Origin: Chamaea fasciata | Lineage: Eukaryota; Chordata; Aves; Passeriformes; Sylviidae | Direction of reading: 5' to 3' | NCBI GenBank assembly: GCA_029207755.1 | Contig: JARCOQ010000017.1 | Span: forward strand, 5,964,945 to 6,028,944 | Length of the DNA: 64,000 nt | In this document: in pieces, positions 10,945 to 21,391 of the stretch | How positions within the stretch are numbered: position 1 is the stretch's first letter | How the letters are laid out: every line of letters starts with the position of its first letter | Position numbers and translations under genes: made by a program | The notes under the pieces: model-generated | Told to the model about the DNA's origin: nothing | The model's input: only the letters and a program-made list of their open reading frames with translations | Database searches by the model: none

Positions 10945-13560
10945 GTGTTAAATTTTTTTTCGTTATTATTGAAAAGTCCACTGAGGGAAGTGCAGTGAGG
11001 AAGCTGTTGATAGGCAGAGAAGATCCCTGTAGATGTATAGCAGAACTTGTTATGGGAAAAGAAAAAATTGAGCTGCATGAAACAGCAAAGTGAGACTTCT
11101 GAGCTTTGCCCTGCACTGAGGAAATGGCTTTGTGTTTGTCCCAAGGGTGACCAGTCACTTTTCAGTGTGTCTTGTCTCTATTCACTGAGTTGGATCCTGT
11201 TTCCTGTCCACAGTGGATTTGTTTCATGGATGCTGTGGAGCTCTGTATGCGCTTTGGTCCCCCAGGGCTGCCCTGGGAGGCAGCTGAGCAGATGGGCTCC
11301 CTCACGGGTGTTCCTGTGGCAGGATCTCCCCAGAGAGCTGCAGTGCAGGTGCTGTGCTGCACGACCAGACCAGCAGCCCCTTCAGTGGGAAGGAAGGGGG
11401 AGGACACCACACAAGGAAGAGGCAGCCAGAAGAGGAAGAGAGGCCCTAAATGGAGAAACAGGAGCAGTCATCTGTGTCTAGGGCTTTAGGTGTAATGACT
11501 TTGTCTACTCTGCTTCAGGCTGCAAAGTTATATCACAGTCTGAATGTTTTATTCTGCAAAATGGATCCACATCCTAATAGTGGCTAACACCTGAGCAAGT
11601 GGGAATGGGAACTATGCCATAAATTTGCTTGGTACCCAGTCTCTTTACACATCAGTTGCAGTGGCAAGCTGTGGTGTCTCCTTTTGTGTTCCAGCCTCTT
11701 CGTTTCTTCACCAATGCCAACTGATACCTTTTTTCCTCCAGTTATAAAAGCCTCTTTCCTCAGTAAACTCTTAATTTATTGATGAAAGCACAATAGTCTT
11801 CCTCGAGCTAAGCCACACAGAACAGCTTCAGCCCCTTACTGCTGTGTAGCACCTCAAGGGTAGAAATGCTGAATTCTGCTGGAGTTTTTCCAGGGGCTCC
11901 AGTCACTTCAGTGCTTTCAAGCTCTTCATTATGCTGTCTCCAGATACACTCTGGCCCTTGTATTTATTGATTGTTTTCCTTCCAAATCAGGTTGATAATA
12001 GCAAGCAGATTTTTGATTGATTATGTTTATATTACTTTCTTCATCGAGTGTCTCCAATCACAGTTGATCATTATCACTGATCTGTCCTGGACTCCTGATT
12101 GATGTTTACTGATTCCCACATTTGTTTATCACCAGCTCATGACACTTCTCATTTTAAGAAGCATTCAGAAGTTCAGTAGGACATCTAAATGCTCTGAAAA
12201 GAAACTGAAAATGTATGACTTGCTATAAAAGATCAGTTTAAGTTGCATACAACAGATTACTGAATATGTTACTTGCTTTCCAAATTTTCGTGTGCTAAAA
12301 TAAAACCCTATCATTTATACATGGTGACTTGTTTTTACTTGCTCTCAGCACCACACTTGGTGTCATTTCATCTTCTTCTGCTACAGTCATCTCAGTGGTC
12401 CTCCTCAGCTTTCCTCTGTTGCGAAATGTTCCCCCCAAAACCACATGAGTTTATCCCCACAGATAATCAACCTTAAACCTGGCCTGAAGATTTTATGATG
12501 GAAGAATGTTATGGATACAAGGGAAAAAAATCAAAACAGCCATTGCCAGAAATAGACCAATGTTGTCAATTAACTTAAAAGCTGCTTTTGAGCTCCTCTG
12601 AGATTTCTACAGCTTTTCCCTCTTTAACAATCAGGCTGGGGCTTCCCCTAAAACAGGTGGAATTGTGCACTCCTTTGAGAAGCCAGGTTGTTATAAGCAG
12701 TAGAAGATGAGGTCATTGCTTGTAAAATGGCTTCATAAAATCAAAATTATCAATCACTCTTATTGATTAATAGGTGATTTGCTAAAACCCATCAGCAGAC
12801 CCCAAACAGCCTCAGCTGGAGGGATTTTGTTAACTCTGTCCCTTGGATTTTTAGGATGCATTCTTCAAAAATTAACATAGACTTAGAAAGGACAAGATCC
12901 ATGGAGTGGAAGATAATGTGCAATTATCTTAATATGTATTTTATTACAGAGAAATTCATTAAGGACAAACCTCCCCAGCATATTTTCTTGTTACAGGATT
13001 CTCTAAATGTCATATAAAAGCACTGCCCTCTACTGCTCAGGGACTTCCATTAACGAGTATTTAATTAGCAAAAACCCAACACTGTTCTTTTTAATGAGAA
13101 TGATTATGTGGGCTTGTCTGTAAAAAAAAAGAACTCTGAATCACTTTATTAAAAGAAAAACGCTTTATCATTTATCATTTCTAAGAAACATGAACCACCC
13201 ATGCTCTTATGTTTACACGGAGAGCTGATATTTTGTCAAGAGTTTAGAAGAAGCTTTATTCGTCTTCTCAGGCTGTGGTAAAGGAAAATACATTTTTAAG
13301 TAACTGCACCTTTCAAAACTGTCCTTAAAATCTGCTATTTTGTGGAATTGTGACTACAGGAAGGCAAAGGAATAGGAGGATTTCAAGTCATGAAGATGCA
13401 GTTGTAGAAAAAGACTTGATTCCCATTGTAAAGGCAACGCAATCTGTTTAAGCTGTCTGGGGAAAATTCTTGTTGCTATTTATCTGCTAATTTTACAATA
13501 CATTTTCTTAAGAAATGTAAGGTGCAAAACGCATGCAAAAACAAGCTGAAAAGGATGCAG
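10945..13560. other. Intergenic, no gene recognised
   Basis: No exon with credible splice sites and no known protein resemblance was found. A slightly GC-richer patch at about 11200-11470 is open in several frames but resembles nothing known. Confidence 0.55.
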
Positions 13561-13599
13561 AAACACTGTTAATAGAGGTACAGCAAAATAGGGGGTGAC

Positions 13600-13970
13600 A
13601 GCCATCATATCATAGGAGTCAGGATCACCTGGCACTAGACTAAGTTTTAACAAGATGTGTTATTTTCTGGAGAAAGTTTGAGCTTAACTTTATACCTTTG
13701 CCTTGTGACTCCTTTTTATAAAGATGAAATTTGGAGTGGTCAGCCAATGGAGAACTTCAGCCCATCCCAACCAATTGGGGGCAACTAAGCACTACAAATG
13801 ACCTCTGAGTCAGGTGGGGTCACTTACTCCTTGGCAGTGTTTCTGCTTTGGGAGAGACGTCTGAGGAGAGAAGGTTTTTTGTGTGTGAAGTTTGAGGTGT
13901 TGAGAGAGTTTTGAATCATGGAAGCTTTCTGGGGTTTAGTTAGCATGTTTCAGGTAAAGTTGAGTGGTTT
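13600..13970. promoter_or_regulatory. Promoter-like block, possible old LTR or lost first exon
   Basis: A CCAAT box (13744-13748), a double-sided CCAATTGG (13771-13778) and a TATA-like palindrome around 13715-13723 cluster here. On the minus strand the order CCAAT then TATAAAAAGG fits a core promoter. On the plus strand a later ATG (13918) opens MEAFWGLVSMFQ and runs straight into a donor-like CAG/GTAAAG. The layout resembles a solo long terminal repeat with leader, or an unknown first exon. No terminal repeats or target-site duplication were established, so this is tentative. Confidence 0.3.
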
Positions 13971-15785
13971 TTTTAATAGTTTTATTTTTATTGTGCTAAT
14001 TGTTGGTATGAGCTGTAATGTTGCTTTGGCTTTCTATTGCTCTGTAAGTAATGGGTTGTGGTAGAATACTGGTTTTGAGCAGTGTTATAGCTATTTAAAA
14101 TTTTAATTTGGTTTAGGGAGCCTTGTTAGCAGAATTAATGAATCTTCTGCAGAGTGTATGAATATTCAGGTAAACCATAATGGGCTTCCTCATAAGCTAA
14201 AGATAAATATATTTGTTCTCCTGTTTTGCACCTCTTATTAAAAAGTCTTCTGTGGAAGAAATAATTTTCTTTGTGCAGACACAAAGCAAAAAGCAGTGAA
14301 CCTTGGTCTCAAGTGCTTTCTAGGTGGGGGAAAGCTAAGGTAACCTAGCCATCATCTCTGTGAAACCCAAAATTTGCTGTGGCTGTTATAATTTTTGCTT
14401 TGTTAAGGCTCAAGAGCAGAGCAGTAGTGATTGTGGATGAACAAACGTCTGTGTTCTGGGAGCAGAATCTGCTGTCAAGGCAAACAATCTGCCTCTCCTC
14501 AGTCTGCTTAGCTTGCACATTCTGCTGGCCATCAGTGGCTAATGGCTTCAGAGCTTTCTTTCTCTATGGACTTTTCCTTATACCAGTGACATAGTTCTTA
14601 AGTAGCTTCTTTATTGCATTAAATAAAGCAGAGTTTCTGGAAGGGATTTTTAGTGCCTTTTCTTCCAGCCCTGGTTTCTGCCCCTGTCATTATAGAAGGA
14701 AATTTTGGTTGTAGTAAACTTTTTCTTTGCTAGCTTTTATTATGAGAAGTATGTGGTTTGAGGAAGTTTGATTTTGGTTTTAAAATCTCACAGAATGTGT
14801 AATACATATGGAGGGCAACGGTGGGTTTTGTGACTAAAATTACCCGTAAGCTTTTTCTTCCCTAAATGTGCTGCAGCTCTTAATTGAGAGAAATAATTCT
14901 TCGGAGATGCTACTGGCCTGAGTGTTTCTTAAGTCTCCTCAGAGTCTCTGTGATGGTATTTGCTGCAGAGTAGCTGCTGCATTTTTGGTCTCCACTTGTT
15001 TGTATTTTGTTGTGCACTGCTGTAGTTATCTGTTATTTTAATGTGCTGTACCAGCCTCGAAAAAATGTAGCTTTTAAAGGAGCGTGTTTATTTTTTTTCC
15101 TTGATTTCCCATCTTCTGTGTGACGTTTTGGGGCCTGTGCACTAATAAAGCTTAGCCCTGCTAACCAGTAGATAGGAAGTTGCATTTCCTTGGGTTGAGC
15201 TCACCTATTGAATTGGGTGGGGAAGGGATTTTGAGTGCCCTTAATTAAAAAAGAGGGGGTTGATTGCACCTTTCACTTAGTCACATTGTGTAGGGACTTC
15301 ACTCTGAAGGGATTAAATTGTTCCTGATTCTCAGTTGTGTCATTGTCGGGCCTTTTGCAAGTGTCGTTGCCAGCCATAGGGAAAGTGTTGGAAGCAGCGG
15401 CTGAGTTGCAATTCGGCTTAATCATCCAGGGAAGGGTTGTTACCTTAAGCAGGATGAGAGCTTGGAGAATCAGGCACTTCGTAACTTCTCCCCGAATTTC
15501 ACTCTTCCTCTTGCACAGAAGTAGCACAGGCAGAGTATGACAAAAACTAGAAACTCCTTGATTTAAGGACACCACCTCATGGAAGCCGCACCTAATTCTT
15601 TTAGGCTGTGACTTGGAAAAGTTCTCTTTTATAGAGCTATTTCTAGATAATCATTGCTTAATAATCATGACAATAAAGACATGAGAAATGTGATGTTTTG
15701 TGTGGTGTTTGGCTGCGAATGGGAGATTGAGGCATTATTTGTTTGGGTGTGGCTGTTCTCTGTTTTGTTATGACACGCCTGGTTT
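13971..15785. other. Intergenic, upstream of BIRC7
   Basis: T-rich unique sequence with no recognisable gene, repeat or RNA. Any distal BIRC7 control elements would be expected here, but none can be read off the sequence. Confidence 0.5.
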
Positions 15786-16129
15786 GGGGAATAAAAAGCA
15801 GAGCCTTTCCAATGCTAGTTTAAAGGCTTAGCAAAATGGCTGGGGATTTATCTTGCGGATCAGATGCCAAAGGTTGGCTTGGTTCAGCCTGGGGGGCAGC
15901 GCAGGTTCTGCCCTCCCCTCTCTGTTCCATCTTTCCTGTAAATTGGCAGAGGCCCTTGGAAAGCGCTGGGTTCTTCCTGTCAGACACCAGTGAGGGCTCA
16001 GCAAAAGTTCAGCAGCAAAGCACAGAAACACCAGATCCGTGACTGGGCTGCAATTCCGAAACAAGCTCGGCTTTGTTGAGAGCAGGAGCTTTCTGGAATG
16101 TGCACGGGGACGAGGAATAATAACGCGGG
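15786..16129 (+). promoter_or_regulatory. BIRC7: BIRC7 proximal promoter and 5' UTR exon (inferred)
   Basis: GGAATAAAAAGCAG at about 15787 could serve as a weak TATA box. The following sequence ends at GCGGG/GTGAGT (donor GT at 16130), and a good acceptor (CTCTCTTTCAG, ending 16197) sits just before the BIRC7 ATG. This suggests a non-coding first exon and a 68-nt intron. Upstream ATGs at 15836 and 16039 open short frames that could dampen translation. There is no CpG island, so regulated rather than housekeeping expression is likely. All of this is inferred from sequence signals. Confidence 0.4.
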
Positions 16130-16206
16130 GTGAGTGCTGCCTGGCAGCTGCCGGGGATGCAGCTGACTGCTCTGGGCTCTCCCATCCTCTCTTTCAGAGC
16201 ACGGCC

Positions 16207-16726
16207 ATGGGGGATGCAGCACCGGCAGAGCGGCCTGAGCCCAGGGGTGCTCGCTGCCAGCTCTTTGATCCCAGCATGAGGAGCGTGGCCAGGAGGATGA
16301 GGACGTTCCAGCAGTGGCCCCGCACCGCCCCTGTGTCTGGCCGGGACCTGGCGGAGGCTGGATTTTTCTATGTGGGCCCCAGGGATGAAGTGCAGTGTTT
16401 CTGCTGCGGTGGTGTCCTGAAGGACTGGAGACCTGGTGATTGCCCCATAGTAGAGCACCTGAATTTCTTCCCTTCCTGTAAATACCTCCGTGGTAAGGAT
16501 GTTGGGAAAGAGGAGATGCTGTCCCTGCAGGAGATCTTTGACACTGTGGATGGGCAGTTCCTGAGTGTCTTGCAGGGGATAGTCAGTGAGGACACAGCCC
16601 TGCCCAATGAGCCAGAGTACCCCGAGATGGTGACAGAGGAGATGAGACTGTCTACATTTGAGAACTGGCCACGAAATTCCAACATGCATCCAGAGCAGCT
16701 GGCTAGAGCGGGGTTCTTTTACACAG
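16207..16726 (+). CDS. BIRC7: BIRC7 coding exon 1: first BIR and start of second
   Basis: 520 nt encode residues 1-173 plus one base. It holds the whole first BIR: TFQQWP, AGFFYVG, then CX2C, H and C at 64/67/84/91. After a linker with an acidic stretch comes the N-terminal half of the second BIR ([14 protein letters not shown]). It ends ACAG/GTAGGT in phase 1. The frame is open upstream to 16039, but that part is crossed by the inferred 5' UTR intron. Confidence 0.94.
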
Positions 16727-19700
16727 GTAGGTAGTCTGGGGAAGTGTCCTTAACTCTGATTCAAGTAAACTTATAAAGGTTTCACTGTTTTATTGCTCTT
16801 AGAAATACCTATGTGTATTGTAGTTAAAAACCACATCCTTCCTTTTGCCTGTGCTGTTTCTCTTGCTGCTTGTGCAGAATTCACTTCAACATTTAACTCT
16901 TTTTGGGTACTGAGGGGTCCACTAGTAAATACGTCCTTGCCAGCAGGAGAGGAAAAGGTGATGTGTTTGAAATAAATGGTTTACTGACAGAAAAGTGTGT
17001 GCTTTAAGATCTATTGAGTGTATTTAGTCCTTGCATTTCTAAAAGGACTTGAAGGGCTTGCTTGGTGTGTCATGTTTTGGATAGGCTCTGTCTTGCACTG
17101 AAGCCTGTTCTTCTCAAAACCCCAAATCTGAGTGACAACTGGATGGAGTCAGCCCATCTGGCTGTTGCTGTGACTTGTTTCTCTAAGCACTCTTCATTTG
17201 AAATACAAAAATCTGATACATTTTTTTGTTGCAGAAAATTGGCAGTATTTCTCGTAATCACGTGCATGTGAATATCAATATAATGTTATTCTTTCTCTTT
17301 GAGAATGCTTTGCTGGTTAGGTAATAGGTTTGAAGAAATACTCTGAATTGAGCAGTCAGAGGAAGTATTGGCACTATGGCAGATTGTGGTTAGTGAGCAA
17401 AGTGTGTTCACAGGTAAAACTAATTACAGCTCTGCTCTAAAGGCAGGCAGGGGGATTGGCTGCGGGGGTTGTGAATGGGAGCTCAGCTGCTCCCATGGAT
17501 GCTGCCTGTTAGCTTGTGACCCCCTTCTGGAATCATCCCAACCACCTGCAGCTCTGGGAGCTCAGACCGAGTTCCTGCCCCTGTACAATGTGCAGCGTGT
17601 TGGTGAATTGTCACGTGTTAACTCTTCTGTCCAAAGCCTGTGTTTTGTGCTGAGTCTCACCCCAGGTTCTCACCCAGGGTTAGTGTAGGGCATGTGGTGT
17701 CTCAGGTGTCAAATAATCTCTTGATCTCCCTTTCAGGACAAGGAGATGTAGTGAGGTGTTTTTACTGTGATGGAGGTGTGAGGAGCTGGTCCTTTGGAGA
17801 TGACCCTTGGAGGGAACACGCCAAGTGGTACCCAGAGTAAGTCAGTCTTGGTTAACAAATACCCCTCACAGCAAGGCCAAAAGATAGGTCATGCATTTCA
17901 CACTGATACTTTCCTTTCATAGGACAGAAATATTTATATGCTCTCATCTTAAAAGCAAAATAAAATGTACAAGCTCAGGTGGAATGACACAGTTCAGACC
18001 TGAGATTCCCTAATTTGACCTAGAGTTCAATTAAAATAACTTTCTTCAGCATCAAAGAAGAGCTTTCATTACCCCTACTCTGAGGCACAAGAAGAAATGT
18101 ATTGTAAGCCTTGGGTTTCTGCAGCAGTTCTTGGTTGCTTTCCTGTGAACGACTCTCTCGTCACAGTTCCTGTGGTCTAGTCTAAAGCATGCTACAACTG
18201 AGCTCATCTTGGGCCAGAATGAAGACTGAATTAAGGGGGAAGGATCATGATCCTCTTACTGTCAACTTTTGTGCAAGAGGAGGGCAGGTGAAACACTTGA
18301 TACCCTGTCTTTAATGGATATATGGCAGTTTGCTCGTTGCCCATAACACCCTTTGCTTCTAAATTTCAAACTGCTACTTTCACTTGGGAGATCCTGTACT
18401 AACATATTTAAACTTTTCTGCTCACAGGTGTGAATTTTTACTGCACTCAAGGGGAAGAGAATTTGTTAGCAGCGTTCAGGAGACCTTTTCTACCACCCTG
18501 CTGGCTCCAGTGAGTCATGAATATTTTGTGTGCAGTGGATTAGGTTTGGTAGATGGGAGAGTTTTGAACACATGCTTTTTGTATCATTTTCAGAGGCATT
18601 CCTGGGATCAGACTGAGCAGGACTCCTCTCCTTCCCAAGGTCAGTGCTGTAACTCCATGGTGTTTTATTTTCTGGTGAATGTGGTGTAGTCTGAGTTCCA
18701 CCAGCCCACCTCAGCTGTTCTGCCCTCTGTAGACATGGTGCTTGTGAGACGTTTTGATATTCTAGAAGCTGTTTCACTGTAGTTTTAGGAAATGGCTCTA
18801 ACTGTAGAAACAAAATTACTTGTTCTTGGGAAATCTCTTAGTCTAAGGCCAGAGACACTTAGTCTGGATAATCATGTGAGTTTTGAGTGCTTACCTAACT
18901 TACCTTTACCTTTGCATGCTCTTGCTGTTGATGTCTGTCTGTAAAGTCCTTCACTACAACATTTTAAACATGCTTGATATGAAACCAGAGAACAGTAGAG
19001 GATCTAGATGTTCATGAAAATGTTGGCCCTGGGGTTTTTCCCCATTTATCAGTTGCTCCCAGAAATGTAAGTACATGAAATTTGGCTCCCATAAGCTTAA
19101 GCAAGACTTGAGCCTTTGAAGAGACTGCCATCTGAATTTCCCACTTCTGTTGTTCCTGATGAATGGTTGAGGTAGGAGAGGCTTCAGCTGGGATGTTCCA
19201 CTTGATGTTCATGAAAGCAGTTCTGGGGCTTCTGTTCTGGGATGTGCAAGCAGAGATAAGGATTCTGGACTGATGCCAAACACAGGAGACTCTTCACTGA
19301 TAAAGTGAAATAAACCATCCAAAATAAGTGTCTGGGCTTTTATGAAATTGGCTTTGATTCACTTTTGTGTGAATTATGATTTGAAGTAAAAAATGTGGAA
19401 GTTAATCCAGTTATATGGGATAGCTTGAGGATTATTCTAGGATATATTAATACCATTTTATGTAGAACAGCTTCAAGGAATGGCACACCTTTTGCCCAAA
19501 GCTGTGCCTTTTTGGTAAAGTACCTGTTCACTGCTTTACAGATCCTCTGAGGAATTGGGAATTGCTGGCTCATCCTTCTGAGGATCAGAGTCTCATAGTG
19601 CAGAATGTCCTGCAGATGGGCTTTGACCCCACCTTGGTGGCAAACGTGGTAGAGAATAAGTTTTTGCTGACTGGGACTTTGTACCTGTCTGAGTCTGAGC

Positions 19701-21391
19701 TGATTTCAGACCTGCTGCAGTCAGGCTGGGGGGCCAGCAGCAGTGCAGCAGGAAGCAGAGGTAGGCCTGACTCACAGCTGGGCTGGGGGGTGTTTAACCT
19801 TTCCTCACTGCACCTGGAGCACTGCTGGGAGTGTCCTGAGGGTGTGCCTTCACTCTGCCCAGCCTGGAACTGGGAGGGGTGATGCCCCCAAGCCTGCCTT
19901 TCCTTGGGAGGCTGAGCAGTGAGGTTCTGATTGAAAGGAACCTGGAGAAGCTGTGCTTACTGGGATGTCAGTGGCTGTATCTGCCTGCACTGGGCTGTGG
20001 TGGGGACATCCTTGGTGTTTCTTGCTGCCCTCAGACCTGCACTAACCGGCAGCTCCACGATGTGCCGGCCTGTGCACAAATTCACAGCTGATCCAGACAG
20101 AGGCAGTTGTCTGAAGCAAAGCTCCTAGGATGGATGGTTGCTCCAAGCCTATTTAAAATTGGAATCAATAACTTGTTTAGAAATAGGCACAGTTCTTGTC
20201 TAGATAATATATATCTTCCTTAGCTTCTGTCTTGTGTTATCTGTTTTGTGGAGTCTGTTTGCCAAGTGAAGTTTACTTGAAGATGCAGTTCTAAAGCTCC
20301 TGCTTCCACAGCATGGTCTGCCATTTCTGTAGCTAACATGGAAAAAAAAATCCACAAAACTGAAATTTTGATTAAATAGTTGCACAGGAGCTGGAATGAC
20401 CAGCTGATGTGATAGATAAACCAACTTTGAGGAGAGAGTGTGATGTGGACAGACAAGGAGGTGAACTTACATAGCTACAGAAGCACCAGAGAGAACATCA
20501 GCCACACCAGGCTGAGTTAAGAAGTTTTTAACCAAATGCTTCTGAGGTCCAGGGTAGTTCATCTTTTCACACAGCACTGTTGGGAGAGGGATAAAGGGGG
20601 TAGCACTGAATACTATCTTCTCTTCTGGTTATACAGGTGCTGCTCAGAGAGAGCCTGGAACAGCAAGACAAACACGATCTGTGCAGCAAAAAGAATCAGG
20701 TGCTCTGGGCTAGCAGTGGTGGGGAATTGACCTTAAGCACAACTGGGAGAAGTTCTAGAGGAACAGTATCAGTAGTCATTATACTAACTCATTTCTCTAA
20801 TTTTGAAGGGGGCTGTGTGTTAGAGTGGTACCTGAGCACAAGAACCTTTATTCAGGGATTGGAGTGCCCCTGTGAAGCAGCTGCCACAAAAATCCAGTAA
20901 TGGGGATAATTTATGTACCACAGTAAATACTGGTGATCTGTGTCCCTGCTCAGTCCAGCATGTGCAGATAAACTGAATCTTGTGCAGATAAGCCAGTCTA
21001 CAATAGCTGTAGTTTTTCAGCTTAAAGGAAACTTGCCTGAGAGATACTTTTGCCACCTTCACAGTCTCTGAACAAAACAAATGGCAAGTTGCAGTGTGAC
21101 TTCCTAAGCTGTCACAAGTGGCACTCTGGAGCTGTGACAACACTAACAGTTTGGGCTTTTGTTTTCTTTTTCTTTTTTTTTGGTAAAGATGAGTCTCAGC
21201 TGAGCACAGAAGAACAGCTCCGCCGCCTGCAAGAGGAGAGGATGTGCAAAGTGTGCATGGACAAAGATGTGTCTGTTGTGTTTGTTCCCTGTGGCCACCT
21301 GGTAGCTTGTGAAGAGTGTGCCCTCAATTTGAGGCTGTGTCCCATCTGCAGAGCTGTCATCCGGGGCAGTGTGAGAGCTTTCATGTCCTGA
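16207..21391 (+). CDS. BIRC7: BIRC7 / Livin-like IAP, E3 ubiquitin ligase
   Basis: Seven coding exons (16207-16726, 17737-17836, 18428-18509, 18594-18639, 19542-19760, 20637-20699, 21189-21391) join in frame to 410 residues. Domains in order: BIR at about 20-95 (zinc ligands C64, C67, H84, C91); BIR at about 140-213 (C181, C184, H201, C208); UBA at about 262-310 with the MGF motif at 275-277; RING at 363-397 (C363, C366, C378, H380, C384, C387, C394, C397); C-terminus VRAFMS. IAP proteins bind caspases and SMAC through BIRs, bind ubiquitin through the UBA, and transfer ubiquitin through the RING. The second BIR ([13 protein letters not shown]), the linker and RLQEER before the RING fit Livin better than XIAP, and the YTHDF1-NKAIN4 neighbourhood supports BIRC7. 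Human Livin (298 residues) has one BIR and no UBA. The start follows an acceptor and lies in ACGGCCATGG, a good Kozak context. Confidence 0.93.
16727..17736 (+). other. BIRC7: BIRC7 intron after coding exon 1
   Basis: A 1010-nt intron that splits the second BIR. It is unique sequence; no repeat or extra exon was recognised. Confidence 0.85.
17737..17836 (+). CDS. BIRC7: BIRC7 coding exon 2: zinc core of second BIR
   Basis: 100 nt after CTCCCTTTCAG. It encodes [11 protein letters not shown] and then [16 protein letters not shown], and ends CCCAGA/GTAAGT in phase 2. Groove positions W and Y at 204-205 and the acidic D195-D196 are kept, so binding of SMAC-type AVPI peptides is expected. Confidence 0.94.
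17837..18427 (+). other. BIRC7: BIRC7 intron after coding exon 2
   Basis: A 591-nt unique intron with GTAAGT and CTCACAG boundaries. Nothing else was seen. Confidence 0.85.
18428..18509 (+). CDS. BIRC7: BIRC7 coding exon 3: end of second BIR
   Basis: 82 nt after CTGCTCACAG. It completes a split Glu codon and supplies C208, the last zinc ligand, then [17 protein letters not shown], a Livin-like helix. The donor is CTCCA/GTGAGT in phase 0. Confidence 0.92.
18594..18639 (+). CDS. BIRC7: BIRC7 coding exon 4: linker
   Basis: 46 nt encode [15 protein letters not shown] plus one base, a polar linker. The acceptor is ATCATTTTCAG and the donor CAAG/GTCAGT. The assignment rests on phase continuity (phase 0 in, phase 1 out) and good splice sites rather than on conservation. 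Confidence 0.82.
18640..19541 (+). other. BIRC7: BIRC7 intron after coding exon 4
   Basis: A 902-nt unique intron. No additional in-frame exon or repeat was recognised. Confidence 0.8.
19542..19760 (+). CDS. BIRC7: BIRC7 coding exon 5: UBA domain
   Basis: 219 nt, phase 1 at both ends, encode residues 250-322. The segment from [12 protein letters not shown] onward to [11 protein letters not shown] follows the three-helix UBA pattern of XIAP and cIAPs, including the ubiquitin-contacting MGF. The acceptor is TGCTTTACAG and the donor AGAG/GTAGGC. Because both flanking introns are phase 1, the exon can be skipped cleanly. Confidence 0.9.
19761..20636 (+). other. BIRC7: BIRC7 intron after the UBA exon
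   Basis: An 876-nt phase 1 intron separating the UBA exon from the small linker exon. No repeat was recognised. Confidence 0.8.
20637..20699 (+). CDS. BIRC7: BIRC7 coding exon 6: linker
   Basis: 63 nt encode 21 residues ([12 protein letters not shown], then TRSVQQKES) of a polar linker before the RING. The acceptor GGTTATACAG is moderate and the donor TCAG/GTGCTC is weak. It is phase 1 on both sides, so it may be alternatively spliced. Confidence 0.75.
20700..21188 (+). other. BIRC7: BIRC7 last intron
   Basis: A 489-nt phase 1 intron ending in a long T-rich tract (about 21159-21181) and GGTAAAG just before the RING exon. Confidence 0.82.
21189..21391 (+). CDS. BIRC7: BIRC7 coding exon 7: RING and stop
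   Basis: 203 nt after a T-rich tract and GGTAAAG. It encodes [13 protein letters not shown], then the RING with CKVC, PCGHL and CPIC, and ends in VRAFMS and TGA at 21389-21391. The spacing matches the IAP-type RING that recruits E2 enzymes. Confidence 0.96.

Noticed and set aside
15786..15800. AATAAAAAGC as a definite BIRC7 TATA box
   Set aside because: It is only a loose match and no transcription start can be verified, so it is given as tentative.
16009..16689. 226-codon minus-strand frame
   Set aside because: It is the antisense shadow of BIRC7 coding exon 1, where the BIR zinc ligands are clear on the plus strand.
16207..21391. Assignment as XIAP (BIRC4)
   Set aside because: XIAP has three BIRs and about 497 residues. 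Here there are two BIRs, Livin-like groove and linker residues, and YTHDF1 and NKAIN4 as neighbours, which fits BIRC7.
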